Shown: one piece after another, positions 1 through 11,418 of the stretch
Layout of the letters: every line of letters starts with the position of its first letter
Position numbering within the stretch: position 1 is the stretch's first letter
From: Cryptomeria japonica
Taxonomy: Eukaryota; Streptophyta; Pinopsida; Cupressales; Cupressaceae
Assembly: GCF_030272615.1 (NCBI RefSeq)
Contig: NC_081405.1
Span: 158,085,954 to 158,149,953 of the forward strand
Direction: 5' to 3'
Length of the DNA: 64,000 nucleotides
Notes under the pieces: model-generated
Told to the model about the DNA's origin: nothing
Databases searched by the model: none
Seen by the model: the letters and a program-made list of their open reading frames with translations, nothing else
Program-made: the position numbers and the translations under genes

Positions 1-347
1 GAATTTCAAAGGAATTGTCAAAGTTCATGACAAACATGGAAAGTTGGTTGATACTGGGACTCAAACAAGAGGTAATACATTTCATCTTGACTCAACTCGG
101 AACAATTGTCTATATGCAAAAATAGTTCAGATAATTGGTTTTGTGCACACTGATCTTTGTGGTCCTATGAAAGTTCAAAGTTATTATGGTGATAAATACT
201 TCATATTATTTGTGGATGATTACTCAAGGATGATGCTAGTTATGTTTTTAAATGAGAAATCAAAAGCCTTTCAAATGTTCAAAAGGTATAAGGCAAGAGC
301 TGAAAATGAAATAGGAAGACAACTGAAATGTTTAAGATCTGATAGAG
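1..347 (+). pseudogene. Ty1/copia pol, left fragment (GAG-pre-integrase to integrase core)
   Basis: The frame is open from base 2, so the gene continues beyond the left edge of the window. The first ~40 residues look like the GAG-pre-integrase segment. Then comes the start of the copia integrase core with HTDLCGPM and a VDDYSR motif, typical of Ty1/copia integrase around the first catalytic Asp. The frame runs into a gypsy LTR at 348. The same integrase resumes at 13691 in the same strand and frame. The fragment is therefore the left half of a copia polyprotein split by a later insertion. Family is established from motifs; the lineage within copia is not assigned. Confidence 0.9.
343..347. 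repeat. Target-site duplication of the gypsy element, left copy (TAGAG)
   Basis: The five bases before the left LTR are identical to 13686-13690 just after the right LTR. This fixes the element boundaries and shows a standard integrase-mediated insertion. Confidence 0.95.
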
Positions 348-1880
348 TGTAATGCCCCGTCAGGAACCCTAAAGGAAAACATCATAATCTATGCAACTAA
401 GGGTGAAATAATTTTTTATTTTTTTTTTTAAATGCATGAATTAAACCTTAGTACATCTAATAACATAGCGGAAGTTTTACACCTGAATTTCCTAAGGGTT
501 GCCAACGAATATTACTTCATAAATTAAATATTTAAGATAAAATTTCCGCAATGAAAGAATCTAAATTTCTTCAAGCAATCATATATTATATACATCAGAA
601 ATCAGTAATTGAAGTAGCATATATCACAATATTTCTTTGCTTTCAATATTCAAAAATACATGTTTTCAAAATGAAATTACATCATGAGCTAAAATGATAC
701 AAAATGAAAGTTACATATAGTTTCTTTTCAAAACCTCTAGTATTTAACTGAAAGATGGATAGGAAGAAGAGTCGGTACATGAATCACGATCCAAGATCAT
801 CAGCGAAGTCCTTCCTCACCCGAAGATACGTACCAGAACATCCGATGGGAAGTGACACTACCACTCGACCATGTGATTCTGAAAAGGAACCACCCCACCG
901 TGCTGGAGATAGTAGATAACCCTCAAGAAAGCAAAATGATACAAGAACAAAAAGACTACAAGACTCCACTTACATTCATGTAACCTAACTCACTGAACAC
1001 TAGTGACTCTAAGGAGAAAGTGTCATCGCATGTCTTATGGTGGATACCATGGTACAGCCTCCATAGGTCCCGACCCCCATCCTGGGTTATCCTGGTGACC
1101 TCTCCCGAACCTCTGATTCCAACTAAAGACTCATGCGGACCTTACCAATCCTCTCATGATGACAAGGTGGTAAGTTTGCCATTCCAGGCCTTCTCGCTAC
1201 ATTATGAGCCCTATACTAGCACTCACCTATGTGCGAGGCACATTTATTTCATTTAACTTTTATTCTACCCTTCCCTAGTTATTTATTAGGTTTTCACTTT
1301 CTTAACCAACTTCCTACGGGTTATCCTGTTACCTCTTCGGCACAGTTCCCGCTCGAAAGCCACTCTCTCTCTTAGGACACTATGGGTTAGTTCTATCTAC
1401 AGAACTCTATGGTGACACAAATAGCCATTCCCAAACTTGACCTATCTCTTTGAAAGATACAAAATTACTAACCTAAGGTTTGGCCATCACGAACAACTCA
1501 TAGCGGCTCACTCCCCTAAGGTTAAACATCTAAATATACTGGCCAAGTCACAACACAAGACAAATTGACAACATGACATAATTTACTTAGTTGCGACCAC
1601 CATATAAAACCTGATAATCCTATGTACCAATACCTATTACAAAATTAACTTGCAAAACGTAAACATGATTGTCAAGGCACAGAGAACAATATGGTCGTAA
1701 AACACATAATTTAACACGTAATGACAAGTTTAAGAGTTATATTACTCTTGATAACAACTATAGGTATGTTACCTTAATAAATTCCATTTTTACAAATAAC
1801 GAAGATTAAAATAGAAATATTCATTTCATCAGAAAAATCTTTACAATAAAACGTAATACTTTTCTTCATAGAAAAATGCC

Positions 1881-1896
1881 TTTATTTTTATTTATT
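1881..1896 (-). terminator. Poly(A) signals after the LTR ORF (3' LTR)
   Basis: Two AATAAA hexamers on the minus strand, at 1891-1896 and 1881-1886, lie about 30-40 nt past the stop codon of the LTR ORF. They are plausible cleavage/polyadenylation signals and would put the R region across this ORF. Inferred from sequence only. Confidence 0.5.
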
Positions 1897-1922
1897 TATC
1901 TTTTTAATACAAGAGTGTTACA

Positions 1923-2318
1923 TCATTCCTCCGGAAAATACGGAGAAGTACACTCGTCAGACTCAGCATGATCTAAAGGAGTATATCCTTCAGATTTGCT
2001 TTCACTTCGGGGAATGTACCCTACAGACTCATTATCACTCAAGGGGGTATACCCCTCCGACGAGTCAGAACTTATCACTATTGGCTTTTCAGGCGAGCAT
2101 TCTGGCTTGGGTTCTTTCCCTTTCTCAGTGGTAACTACTTTGGTTGGGCTCTGGACAGGACCTTTTTCTATTTCTTTGCTCCCTTCTGGAGCTGGGTTCT
2201 CTTTGGCAGGGTTGTCCTCCTCAACGGGCTGGACTGGAGTCAAAGAATCTTTCTTGACTTTTAGGTAGTGAGCATAACCCGCTACTGATTTGCGAGCTGT
2301 TTGCTTGGCTCGTACCAT
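1923..2318 (-). CDS. LTR-encoded 131-aa protein with histone H3-tail-like N-terminus (3' LTR copy)
   Basis: The protein begins MVRAKQTARKSVAGYAHYLK. Numbered after the Met, R2, K4, Q5, T6, A7, R8, K9, S10, G13 and A15 coincide with the histone H3 tail, including both lysines that are methylated in H3. The remainder is unlike H3: a Pro/Glu/Lys-rich middle, an acidic Ser-rich stretch, and a C-terminus with three 11-residue repeats starting GYTPL, GYIPR and GYTPL. There is no histone fold. The start ATG has G at -3 and G at +4. A TATA box lies ~565 nt upstream and AATAAA just downstream. The ORF is intact in both LTRs. Function unknown; H3 mimicry or capture of an H3 gene fragment are the two obvious readings. 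Confidence 0.6.
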   Translation of the reverse strand: MVRAKQTARKSVAGYAHYLKVKKDSLTPVQPVEEDNPAKENPAPEGSKEIEKGPVQSPTKVVTTEKGKEPKPECSPEKPIVISSDSSEGYTPLSDNESVGYIPRSESKSEGYTPLDHAESDECTSPYFPEE

Positions 2319-2880
2319 CTCTGTAACGTGTCAATGGTAAACTATTACTTCTCAGAACTCCCCTATAGCTATGTCAAATAAATCTTAATATCTAGGTGTT
2401 GAACGTAATCATACCCTTCTTCCATTAAGAAATTTAAACTTAAAACTATTCCACTTCTTTAGTCCTAATGTAATCACAACTACTACTAAACAATTTTATT
2501 TAATCAAACCCTAACGAATAACTAAAACATGACCATATTTATTTCATAAGCATATATATAGCTGAGATTGCAAATAATAATGATTAAACACTAAGAAATT
2601 CCCCAACCTACTTGAAGCGATGATCAATTTGCAAGTCTTTGACGCCCGTTTGCTGATAAATATACCTTGCTTGCAATCCTTTCTACCAATGTTTCCAGCT
2701 CTATCAGGAAATAGGCACACAACTCTCTCTTGATTCTATCAACCACTATCCTCTCTAAAACATCACACACTTGACACTATAAAAACATGCGCTACCCTCA
2801 CTATCTCTACTCTCCTCTCTACATTCCTTTGTCCTTCCTTGGATGTCACCAAAAGCCTCTCCTTTGCTCTCTACCCACAC

Positions 2881-2891
2881 CCCTTTTTATA
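2881..2891 (-). promoter_or_regulatory. TATA box of the gypsy LTR (3' LTR copy)
   Basis: TATAAAAAGGG on the minus strand, followed by a pyrimidine/purine-asymmetric stretch typical of plant LTR leaders. Predicted start of transcription is about 30 nt downstream, near 2855. The first sizeable ORF after it is the H3-tail-like ORF. Confidence 0.55.
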
Positions 2892-3365
2892 CTAAAAGAA
2901 AACATCTATCGCTCCCCTAAATCTGGCTGAGTGATAGCTATCGACTGAGACTCTTTTTCTATTAACTCTTCTACTTCCTCCACGTAGAGAGTTCACCTCT
3001 TGTTAACTTCAGTCTTTAGCGCTCCATTGATAATGATTATGACACCTATCGGCTGGGTGGAGAGGTTAACTTATTGTTTCATTCACTGATGTATTTGCAA
3101 ACAGCGACTTGAGCGTTCAAACCGCCAGGTCTAAAGTCCATTAAGGATTACGGTTTAGTTCCACCTTGCGTGCCAGTTCATTCTCCTTTCAAACCGGTCC
3201 ATTAACTATTAGTTGCCAACGAACTAGAGCTCGTGGAGAAAACTGAACGTGGAGAGGTGATGGTTATCGTTTAAAACTGCGAGAGGTATCCTCCACCACT
3301 TGCTGACTGCAGTGTACCCGCAGAAATACTCACCTCGCGTGCTGTCTGTTGAGTTTATGGTGGAA

Positions 3366-3407
3366 GAGGAGACGTGGTGTGCGAAGGAGGAGACGTGGTG
3401 TGCGAAG
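3366..3407. repeat. 21-bp tandem duplication in U3 (also at 12465-12506)
   Basis: Two adjacent perfect 21-bp copies starting GAGGAGACGTGG, present in both LTRs. They lie upstream of the TATA box, where duplicated enhancer-like motifs are common in LTRs. Each copy holds an ACGT core, which in plants can be a bZIP site (inference). Confidence 0.6.
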
Positions 3408-4586
3408 GAGGAGGGTAGTCGGTGGTAATACCAACCCCTCCCTATAATAAGGGGGGTGGTCGATATTACCATCGACCACCATAGCCCAAACAATTAAAAC
3501 CAAAACCCGCCACCTTTTTAAAAGGTCGAAACAATTTCTCTTTGTTTCCTTTAATAAACTTTTGCTATTACATTTTAATACTCTTCCTTTGTTATGTTTA
3601 AATAATTAATTAATGACTTTTGCTAATATAATTATTTAAATATTTAATCAATTAATGACTTTTGTTAATATAATTATTTAAACATTAATCCTTCCTTAGC
3701 CATCACATTTGTAAATGTGTATTTTGATTTTTCTACTATTATAACGAGTGACGTTTTCCTACATATATATTTTCAAGTAATTGAATTACGTATATATTAT
3801 ACGTTCGAAAAGTTTATAAAACATGACATATTTATAATTCTAATTATATACACGCATATACCACTATTACAGTAAACCGATGGCAATATAACTACTGATA
3901 ATGCGATCACCTTATCTCAACTCAAATAACTACTCTGATGGACGTAATAAACGTAACAGTTACCAATGACATACAAAAATTGGGACACTGGATACGCAGA
4001 CTGAGCAAGCATCAAGCGACTTTTATAAAAATCAAACAACAAAATATGAAAACCCAACCAATCGACAGAATGACTTACTGAAGGCACTCACCCGAGTGTA
4101 ACTGACTAAAATTAGGGTCAACTACTATCTCCTTCACTTCCATCAGAAAATATAAGGCACGCTCAGACCTGTGTAGCCAGGTGGAGACGATACCCCGTAC
4201 CTACCTGGTACTTGTACCTGCAACATCCTGCATCACCGACCACACATGCATATATACATATATCAAAATTTTAACATACACACCGATGAAGGAGATTCAT
4301 GACGTTCCCTGTCTCACCGAGATGAGTGAAGGAAAATCGTCCCCATGCATCCCATACACTCGCAGATACACAACACACAGTGCATAGATGAAGTAAAGCG
4401 TCAGTACATAGAAATGAACCATATAATGCCATAAAACATAAATACATAAATACTGCAAATAAAACATATGTCTCATAATCAGATAAAACATGAAACAAAG
4501 TTATACAATTCTAAATAACCAATGATAATGTATCTACTGAGAATAATAAGAACAAAGTATCAGTTCACACAAGTAAGGGTACTACA

Positions 4587-4600
4587 TTCTCCCCCCCAAG
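4587..4600 (-). other. Polypurine tract of the gypsy element
   Basis: On the minus strand this reads CTTGGGGGGGAGAA and directly abuts the 3' LTR, as expected for the primer of plus-strand DNA synthesis. Confidence 0.85.
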
Positions 4601-4621
4601 ACTAGGCTTACTCCTGGAAGC

Positions 4622-7600
4622 CTAAAACAAATATGAATATAACTCTCTCATCTTCACTGCATCTTCCCAAGTTGCCGAGGTCTCATCATTTGGGTCCCAT
4701 AGGACCCTTACCTGGTCGATGGTGCGACCCCTGAGGATCAAATCCCGATGCTGAAGAATGCGCACGGGTTCCATGGAAAGCTGCCCGTCCTTGACTTGCA
4801 AAGAGTTCCAATCAAGAACATGTGTCACATCAGGGTGATAAGGTCGAAGTACTGAAACATGAAAGACATCGTGGATGCAGGATAGACTCGGTGGCAAGGC
4901 AAGGCGGTAAGCAACAGGACCTATCCTCTCAAGAATCTCGAAAGGGCCTACAAACCGAGGCGCCAACTTAGAACCCTTCCCATAACGGATCGGACTCTTC
5001 CGTGGACGCACTCTTAGAAACACACGGTCGCCAACAGAAAATTGACGATCTATCCTATGAGCATCTGCATACTTCTTCTGCCTATCCTGTGCAGCTACCA
5101 AATGCTCTCGAATTCGCCCCACTCGTTGCTCCATCTCTCGAAGAATATCTGGACCTATAAGCACCCTATCCTCTAACCGATCCCAACTCAAAGGAGTACG
5201 GCAAGGATGACCATATAATGCCTGAAAGGGGGACATACCTATAGAGCTATGATATCCATTGTTATATGCAAACTCTACAAGGTAGATATAATCCTCCCAA
5301 CGTGACTGCTGGTCCATAACATACATGCGAAGCATGTCCTCCAAAACCTGATTCACTCTCTCTGTCTGACCATCCGTCTCTGGGTGATAGGCTGAACTAA
5401 AGTTCAACTGAGTTCCCAAAACATGCTGAAGTGAGGTCCACAAAGCTGAGGTAAAGACAGGATCTCTATCAGAGATGATCCGCCTCGGAACCCCATGCAG
5501 TCTCACTACATCCTCCAAGAAGACTTGTGCCACCACTGCTGCTGTATAGGAAGCTCGAATAGGAACAAAATGAGCAACCTTAGTCAACCTATCAACTATG
5601 ACCATAATGGCATCATGTCGACGCGAAGAGATAGGCAACCCAAAAATGAAATCCATGGAAATGATATCCCATTTCCAATCTGGTATCAAATTAGGTTGAA
5701 GAAGCCCTGCCGGGTGCTGATGCTCTGCCTTCACCCGCTGACATTCTAAACACTTTGACACGAAATCAGCAATGTCACGTTTCATACCTTCCCAATGATA
5801 AATTTGTCTGAGATCTGCATGCATCTTCTTGACACCTGGATGTGCCGAATAAGGTGCACGATGGGCCTCAGTCATGATCAAGACGCGAAGACCCTCTAAA
5901 GAAGGTACATAGATCTGCCCATGGTGACGAAGAAGTCCATCTGCCTCAAGATTATATCCAGAATATCTTCCCTCTAAAGACCTTCCGGACTGTATCATGG
6001 TTCTAACATCCTGATACCAAGTATCCTGAGGGAGAACTCTAAGAATCCTCTCTCTCAAGTCAACTCCAAGGGACAATACTGAAACTTCATGCCACCTACG
6101 ACTCAAAGCATCTGCCACCACATTCTCTTTTCCCTTAATGTATCGAACATCAAAATCATATTCGCAAAGAAATTCCATCCATCTCCGTTGTCGAGCATTC
6201 AAATTTGGTTGTGTAAAAATATACTGTAGACTACGGTGATCACTATGTAATTCAAAACGGCGCCCTAACAGAAAATGTCACCATCTAACCAAGGCATGAA
6301 CTACAGCTGCCAACTCCAAATCATGAACTGGGTAGTTCAACTCGTGGTTCTTGAGTTTGCGAGACTCATAAGCAACCACTCGTCCATCTTGCATAAGCAC
6401 TGCACCTATACCTTCCAAAGAGGCATCTGTGCATACTACAAAATCTCTAGATGGATCTGGAACTGCCAAAATCGGAGCACTGACAAGGAGTTCCTTCAAG
6501 GTACGAAAAGCTGACTCACATTGTTCTGACCAAACAAACTTCTTCCCTTTTCGCTGTAGAGAAGTGATCGGGTGACCTATCCGGGAAAAGCCTTGAACAA
6601 ATCGACGGTAGTATTCGGCCAAACCCATAAAACTTTGAACTTCAGAAATGTTGGTTGGCACTGGCCAATCAACAATGGCTTGGATTTTTGAAGGATCCAC
6701 GGATACACCTTCCCCTGAAACTATATGACCAAGATAGTTTACCTCTGATTGAAAAAAATCACACTTTGCCAAATTAGCATAAAGTTGGTTTTCCCTCAAG
6801 CACTGCATTACCTGTCATAAGTGACCTTCATGTTCTTCCATAGTTCTAGAATAAATTAATATGTCATCTAAGAACACAAGGACAAAATGATCAAGGTAGG
6901 TGCGAAAAACCCCATTCATAAGGCTCATGAAAACTGAAGGCGCATTCGTCAACCCAAATGGTACTACTGTGAACTCATAGTGACCATAACGAGTGCGAAA
7001 CGCTGTCTTATGAATATCTGCATCCTGGATACGCAACTGGTGATATCCAGATTTCAGGTCAATCTTGGAGAATATCTTGGCTCCCTTTACTTGATCAAAA
7101 AGATCATCAATACGAGGAAAAGGATATCGATTCCGGATGGTTACCTTATTCAGCTATCGGTAATCAATGCATAACCGAAGAGAACCATCCTTTTTCTTAA
7201 CAAAGATAACAGGTGCACCCCAAGGAGAAACACTAGGACGAATAAATCCCTTGGCTAACAACTCTTCTAGTTGTAACTTCAATTCACTTAACTCCTGAGT
7301 AGTCATTCGATATGGAGCTCTCGAAATAGGTTCTGCACCAGGAACCAAATCAATGTGAAAATCTATGTCTCTCTTTGGAGGCATACCAGGAATATCTAAT
7401 GGAAATACATCAACATACTCTTGTAGAATAGGGTGACTATCAAGAGCGATTTCTCGACTCTTTAACTCATCCATGTCCTCTAGAGTAACTGCAAAAAGAT
7501 GACACCCTCTACGCATGCACCGCTTAAGTTGCATAGCAGAGATCATACGTAAGGATATTGGTCTCTGGACTCCAACAATTTTCACTTCCTTGCCAAGGTC

Positions 7601-9280
7601 ATCTAAACACTCCACTGTCTTCTTGCGACAATCTACGTGAGCATTATGAGAAGATAGCCAATCCATTCCCAACACAACTCCATAAGAACCCAAAGGAATG
7701 ACTCGAAGGTCAACTGAAGTAACTATGGTTCCTAAATTCAACTCGCAACTGGGGATAAAGGCATCTACAGAAATACGGACACCTGTTGCCAACTCTAGTT
7801 GCCACCTATTCATCTCTTTAGCAGACGTGAGTCCACACCGCTCCACAATAGACGAAGAAATGAAAGAATCTGAAGCTCCAGAATCAAAAAGTACAGAGAT
7901 AGGGATTCCACGCAACATACCTGCTACTTCTATAACTGTACCTTGATGGTCAGCCTGGCGGTTATCCACCGCTGCGAACACTCTGTGAGATCTGGCCGCA
8001 TCTCCCACTGTAGGCTCTGACCTTGCCGGCCGTTGACTACCTATGTTGTAGAAACACTGAGGACACTGCGCAGTTCTGTGACCATACTGCCCACAAGAGA
8101 AGCAAGCTCCTCTATTACTTGTCGAACCATTGGATTGCTGATAATTTCCTTGGCTAGGAGCATGAGATGCACTTTGCGAGGATTCCCCTGTAGGGCCCTG
8201 TTTGCCCCTCTGCCAATTTCTATTTTTCCTAAATTGAGCATTGCCACCTTTCTGGTTCTCGAACTGTTTCGATTTTGATGGTTGCTGCTGCTGTGGTCCA
8301 CCCTTAGCAGGTGCCTGCAGAGCCTTAAATGGTGCAGCTGACTGAAATTGATTACCACGAGCTCTATTCCCACTGGAAGGAGCACTCCCTATCTGCACAC
8401 CTGTTTGCCCACCAAGAGCATGGCTAAGGTTTAGCTCTACCAATCGGGCCTTTGCCACAGCTGTCTCTACTGAGGTTGGCTCGAACACCCTAACACCTCC
8501 ACTAATGCGGTCATTCAAGCCCCTCAAGAAATGTTGTACGAGCATAGCCTCATTATTACCAATTCCAGCATACTGCTTGAGCTCATAGACTCGATGCTCA
8601 TACTGGTCTACCGTCATAGCATACTGTCGTAGTGCATGGAACTCATCTGCCCGAGTCTGTTTCCACTGGGGCGAGAGAAACCGTGCCCTGAATCTTTCTA
8701 GAAACAGCTCCCATGTCACAGTGTTAATGCACACACCGATCATTTCCTCTTCCAATCTCCACCAGATTGATGCGAAGTTTTCGAGATGCATAATAGCACA
8801 TCTTGCCTTGGTGTTGCTACTATATGGGAACATAGCAAAACACCTATCCAGACCGATAAGCCAAGTCTCTGCCTCTAGACCAGTGCCCATACCATTAAAG
8901 AAAGGAGGATTGGACCTCATCAAGTCCTTTATGTGACCCAAAGAAACTAGATCTTCATTGCTTGCAATCCCTATCCTTCTGGGTGATCTTTCCCTCTCTC
9001 TCTCTTCTGGCATTGGCTAAACAACCTCAGGCCTAGGGCCTAACCTAGCAAGAACCTCTTGAAACATTTGTCTCAGCTCTTCCCTTTCGGGAACCTGTTC
9101 TTCTGCACGAGGTAAGTCCTGATGAACAGACTGTTCTGGCTCAGCACTAACATGAGTAGGTGGTGGTGAAGGACTATGATGATCTGAATCACGGCCTCGT
9201 CCTCCACCTCTTCCTCTACCCCTGCCTCTATTGCGACCACCCATACGGCCACCTCCCCTAGCTCTCCTAGCCATGACCAA
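4622..9280 (-). pseudogene. Gypsy gag-pol polyprotein with four in-frame nonsense codons
   Basis: One uninterrupted frame of 1553 codons. Order: an Arg/Gly-rich N-terminus; the Gag core; a CCHC knuckle ([14 protein letters not shown], 8063-8104); an aspartic protease with DSGA; reverse transcriptase with FLDDILIYS; RNase H with TDAS; integrase with an HHCC zinc site, a DDE core (MDFI, SDRD, and Glu in the TDGQTERVNQ region); and a C-terminal chromodomain-like segment ending in an aromatic-rich tail. Stops are at 9017-9019 (TAG), 7154-7156 (TAG), 6815-6817 (TGA) and 6278-6280 (TGA). Each is one C-to-T change from CAG or CGA, and the two inside RT and the one before integrase sit where relatives have Gln or Arg. 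There is no frameshift. Gag and Pol share a frame, as in many plant chromoviruses. Confidence 0.93.
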
Positions 9281-9432
9281 GTACTACAAAAGAGAAAAGA
9301 TGTAGATTTATAACAAGGATAACAAAAACAAAAAAAACAAAAAAAACACATATGTTACGACCTAAATAATAAATAATAAATCAAGTTGAATAGGCACACT
9401 ACAAACCCAGAGTACCCAATGTTGAAACTTAA

Positions 9433-9444
9433 GCTCTGATACCA
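9433..9444 (-). other. Primer-binding site, initiator tRNA-Met (gypsy)
   Basis: On the minus strand this is TGGTATCAGAGC, the complement of the 3' end of plant initiator tRNA-Met. It lies 2 nt inside the 5' LTR boundary at 9447. Confidence 0.9.
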
Positions 9445-10980
9445 AATGTAATGCCCCGTCAGGAACCCTAAAGGAAAACATCATAATCTATGCAACTAAG
9501 GGTGAAATAAATTTTTTTTTTTTTTTTTTAAATGCATGAATTAAACCTTAGTACATCTAATAACATAGCGGAAGTTTTACACCTGAATTTCCTAAGGGTT
9601 GCCAACGAATATTACTTCATAAATTAAATATTTAAGATAAAATTTCCGCAATGAAAGAATCTAAATTTCTTCAAGCAATCATATATTATATACATCAGAA
9701 ATCAGTAATTGAAGTAGCATATATCACAATATTTCTTTGCTTTCAATATTCAAAAATACATGTTTTCAAAATGAAATTACATCATGAGCTAAAATGATAC
9801 AAAATGAAAGTTACATATAGTTTCTTTTCAAAACCTCTAGTATTTAACTGAAAGATGGATAGGAAGAAGAGTCGGTACATGAATCACGATCCAAGATCAT
9901 CAGCGAAGTCCTTCCTCACCCGAAGATATGTACCAGAACATCCGATGGGAAGTGACACTACCACTCGACCATGTGATTCTGAAAAGGAACCACCCCACCG
10001 TGCTGGAGATAGTAGATAACCCTCAAGAAAGCAAAATGATACAAGAACAAAAAGACTACAAGACTCCACTTACATTCATGTAACCTAACTCACTGAACAC
10101 TAGTGACTCTAAGGAGAAAGTGTCATCGCATGTCTTATGGTGGATACCATGGTACAGCCTCCATAGGTCCCGACCCCCATCCTGGGTTATCCTGGTGACC
10201 TCTCCCGAACCTCCGATTCCAACTAAAGACTCATGCAGACCTTACCAATCCTCTCATGATGACAAGGTGGTAAGTTTGCCATTCCAGGCCTTCTCGCTAC
10301 ATTATGAGCCCTATACTAGCACTCACCTATGTGCGAGGCACATTTATTTCATTTAACTTTTATTCTACCCTTCCCTAGTTATTTATTAGGTTTTCACTTT
10401 CTTAACCAACTTCCTACGGGTTATCCTGTTACCTCTTCGGCACAGTTCCCGCTCGAAAGCCACTCTCTCTCTTAGGACACTATGGGTTAGTTCTATCTAC
10501 AGAACTCTATGGCGACACAAATAGCCATTCCCAAACTTGACCTATCTCTTTGAAAGATACAAAATTACTAACCTAAGGTTTGGCCATCACGAACAACTCA
10601 TAGCGGCTCACTCCCCTAAGGTTAAACATCTAAATATACTGGCCAAGTCACAACACAAGACAAATTGACAACATGACATAATTTACTTAGTTGCGACCAC
10701 CATATAAAACCTGATAATCCTATGTACCAATACCTATTACAAAATTAACTTGCAAAACGTAAACATGATTGTCAAGGCACAGAGAACAATATGGTCGTAA
10801 AACACATAATTTAACACGTAATGACAAGTTTAAGAGTTATATTACTCTTGATAACAACTATAGGTATGTTACCTTAATAAATTCCATTTTTACAAATAAC
10901 GAAGATTAAAATAGAAATATTCATTTCATCAGAAAAATCTTTACAATAAAACGTAATACTTTTCTTCATAGAAAAATGCC

Positions 10981-10996
10981 TTTATTTTTATTTATT
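10981..10996 (-). terminator. Poly(A) signals after the LTR ORF (5' LTR)
   Basis: AATAAA on the minus strand at 10991-10996 and 10981-10986, matching the 3' LTR copy. In the 5' LTR they would have to be bypassed to make full-length RNA. Confidence 0.45.
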
Positions 10997-11022
10997 TATC
11001 TTTTTAATACAAGAGTGTTACA

Positions 11023-11418
11023 TCATTCCTCCAGAAAATACGGAGAAGTACACTCGTCAGAATCAGCATGATCTAAAGGAGTATATCCTTCAGATTTGCT
11101 TTCACTTCGGGGAATGTACCCTACAGACTCATTATCACTCAAGGGGGTATACCCCTCCGACGAGTCAGAACTTATCACTATTGGCTTTTCAGGCGAGCAT
11201 TCTGGCTTGGGTTCTTTCCCTTTCTCAGTGGTAACTACTTTGGTTGGGCTCTGGACAGGACCTTTTTCTATTTCTTTGCTCCCTTCTGGAGCTGGGTTCT
11301 CTTTGGTAGGGTTGTCCTCCTCAACGGGCTGGACTGGAGTCAAAGAATCTTTCTTGACTTTTAGGTAGTGAGCATAACCCGCTACTGATTTGCGGGCTGT
11401 TTGCTTGGCTCGTACCAT
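11023..11418 (-). CDS. LTR-encoded 131-aa protein with histone H3-tail-like N-terminus (5' LTR copy)
   Basis: Same length and start as the copy at 1923-2318. Three residues differ (Ala/Thr in the NPxKE segment, Glu/Asp near the C-terminus, Pro/Leu four residues from the end); the H3-like N-terminus is identical. Upstream on the minus strand are a TATA box at 11981-11990 and a possible splice donor AAG|GTAT near 11765. A possible acceptor TTACAG| ends at 11421, two bases before the ATG, so a 344-nt leader intron is conceivable but unproven. The product would be small, charged and probably disordered. Confidence 0.6.
   Translation of the reverse strand: MVRAKQTARKSVAGYAHYLKVKKDSLTPVQPVEEDNPTKENPAPEGSKEIEKGPVQSPTKVVTTEKGKEPKPECSPEKPIVISSDSSEGYTPLSDNESVGYIPRSESKSEGYTPLDHADSDECTSPYFLEE

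Larger units (their letters stand above)
348..4586 (-). repeat. Gypsy 3' LTR (4239 bp)
   Basis: Near-identical to 9447-13685. It contains, on the minus strand, a TATA box (2881-2891), a 131-codon ORF (1923-2318) and AATAAA signals just after it. The unusually long LTR therefore holds a compact transcription unit. A 21-bp direct repeat lies at 3366-3407 upstream of the TATA box, in the presumed U3. Confidence 0.95.

Noticed and set aside
1996-2268. Plus-strand ORF opposite the H3-like ORF
   Set aside because: Antisense shadow of the better-supported minus-strand ORF, with no promoter or motif of its own.
3224-3493. 89-codon minus-strand ORF in the gypsy LTR (also 12323-12592)
   Set aside because: It lies in the presumed U3 upstream of the TATA box and crosses the 21-bp tandem duplication. 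It has no recognisable motif, so conservation between the two LTRs only reflects their recent common copy.
7698-8278. Plus-strand ORFs within the gypsy gag-pol
   Set aside because: Antisense to the well-supported minus-strand polyprotein.
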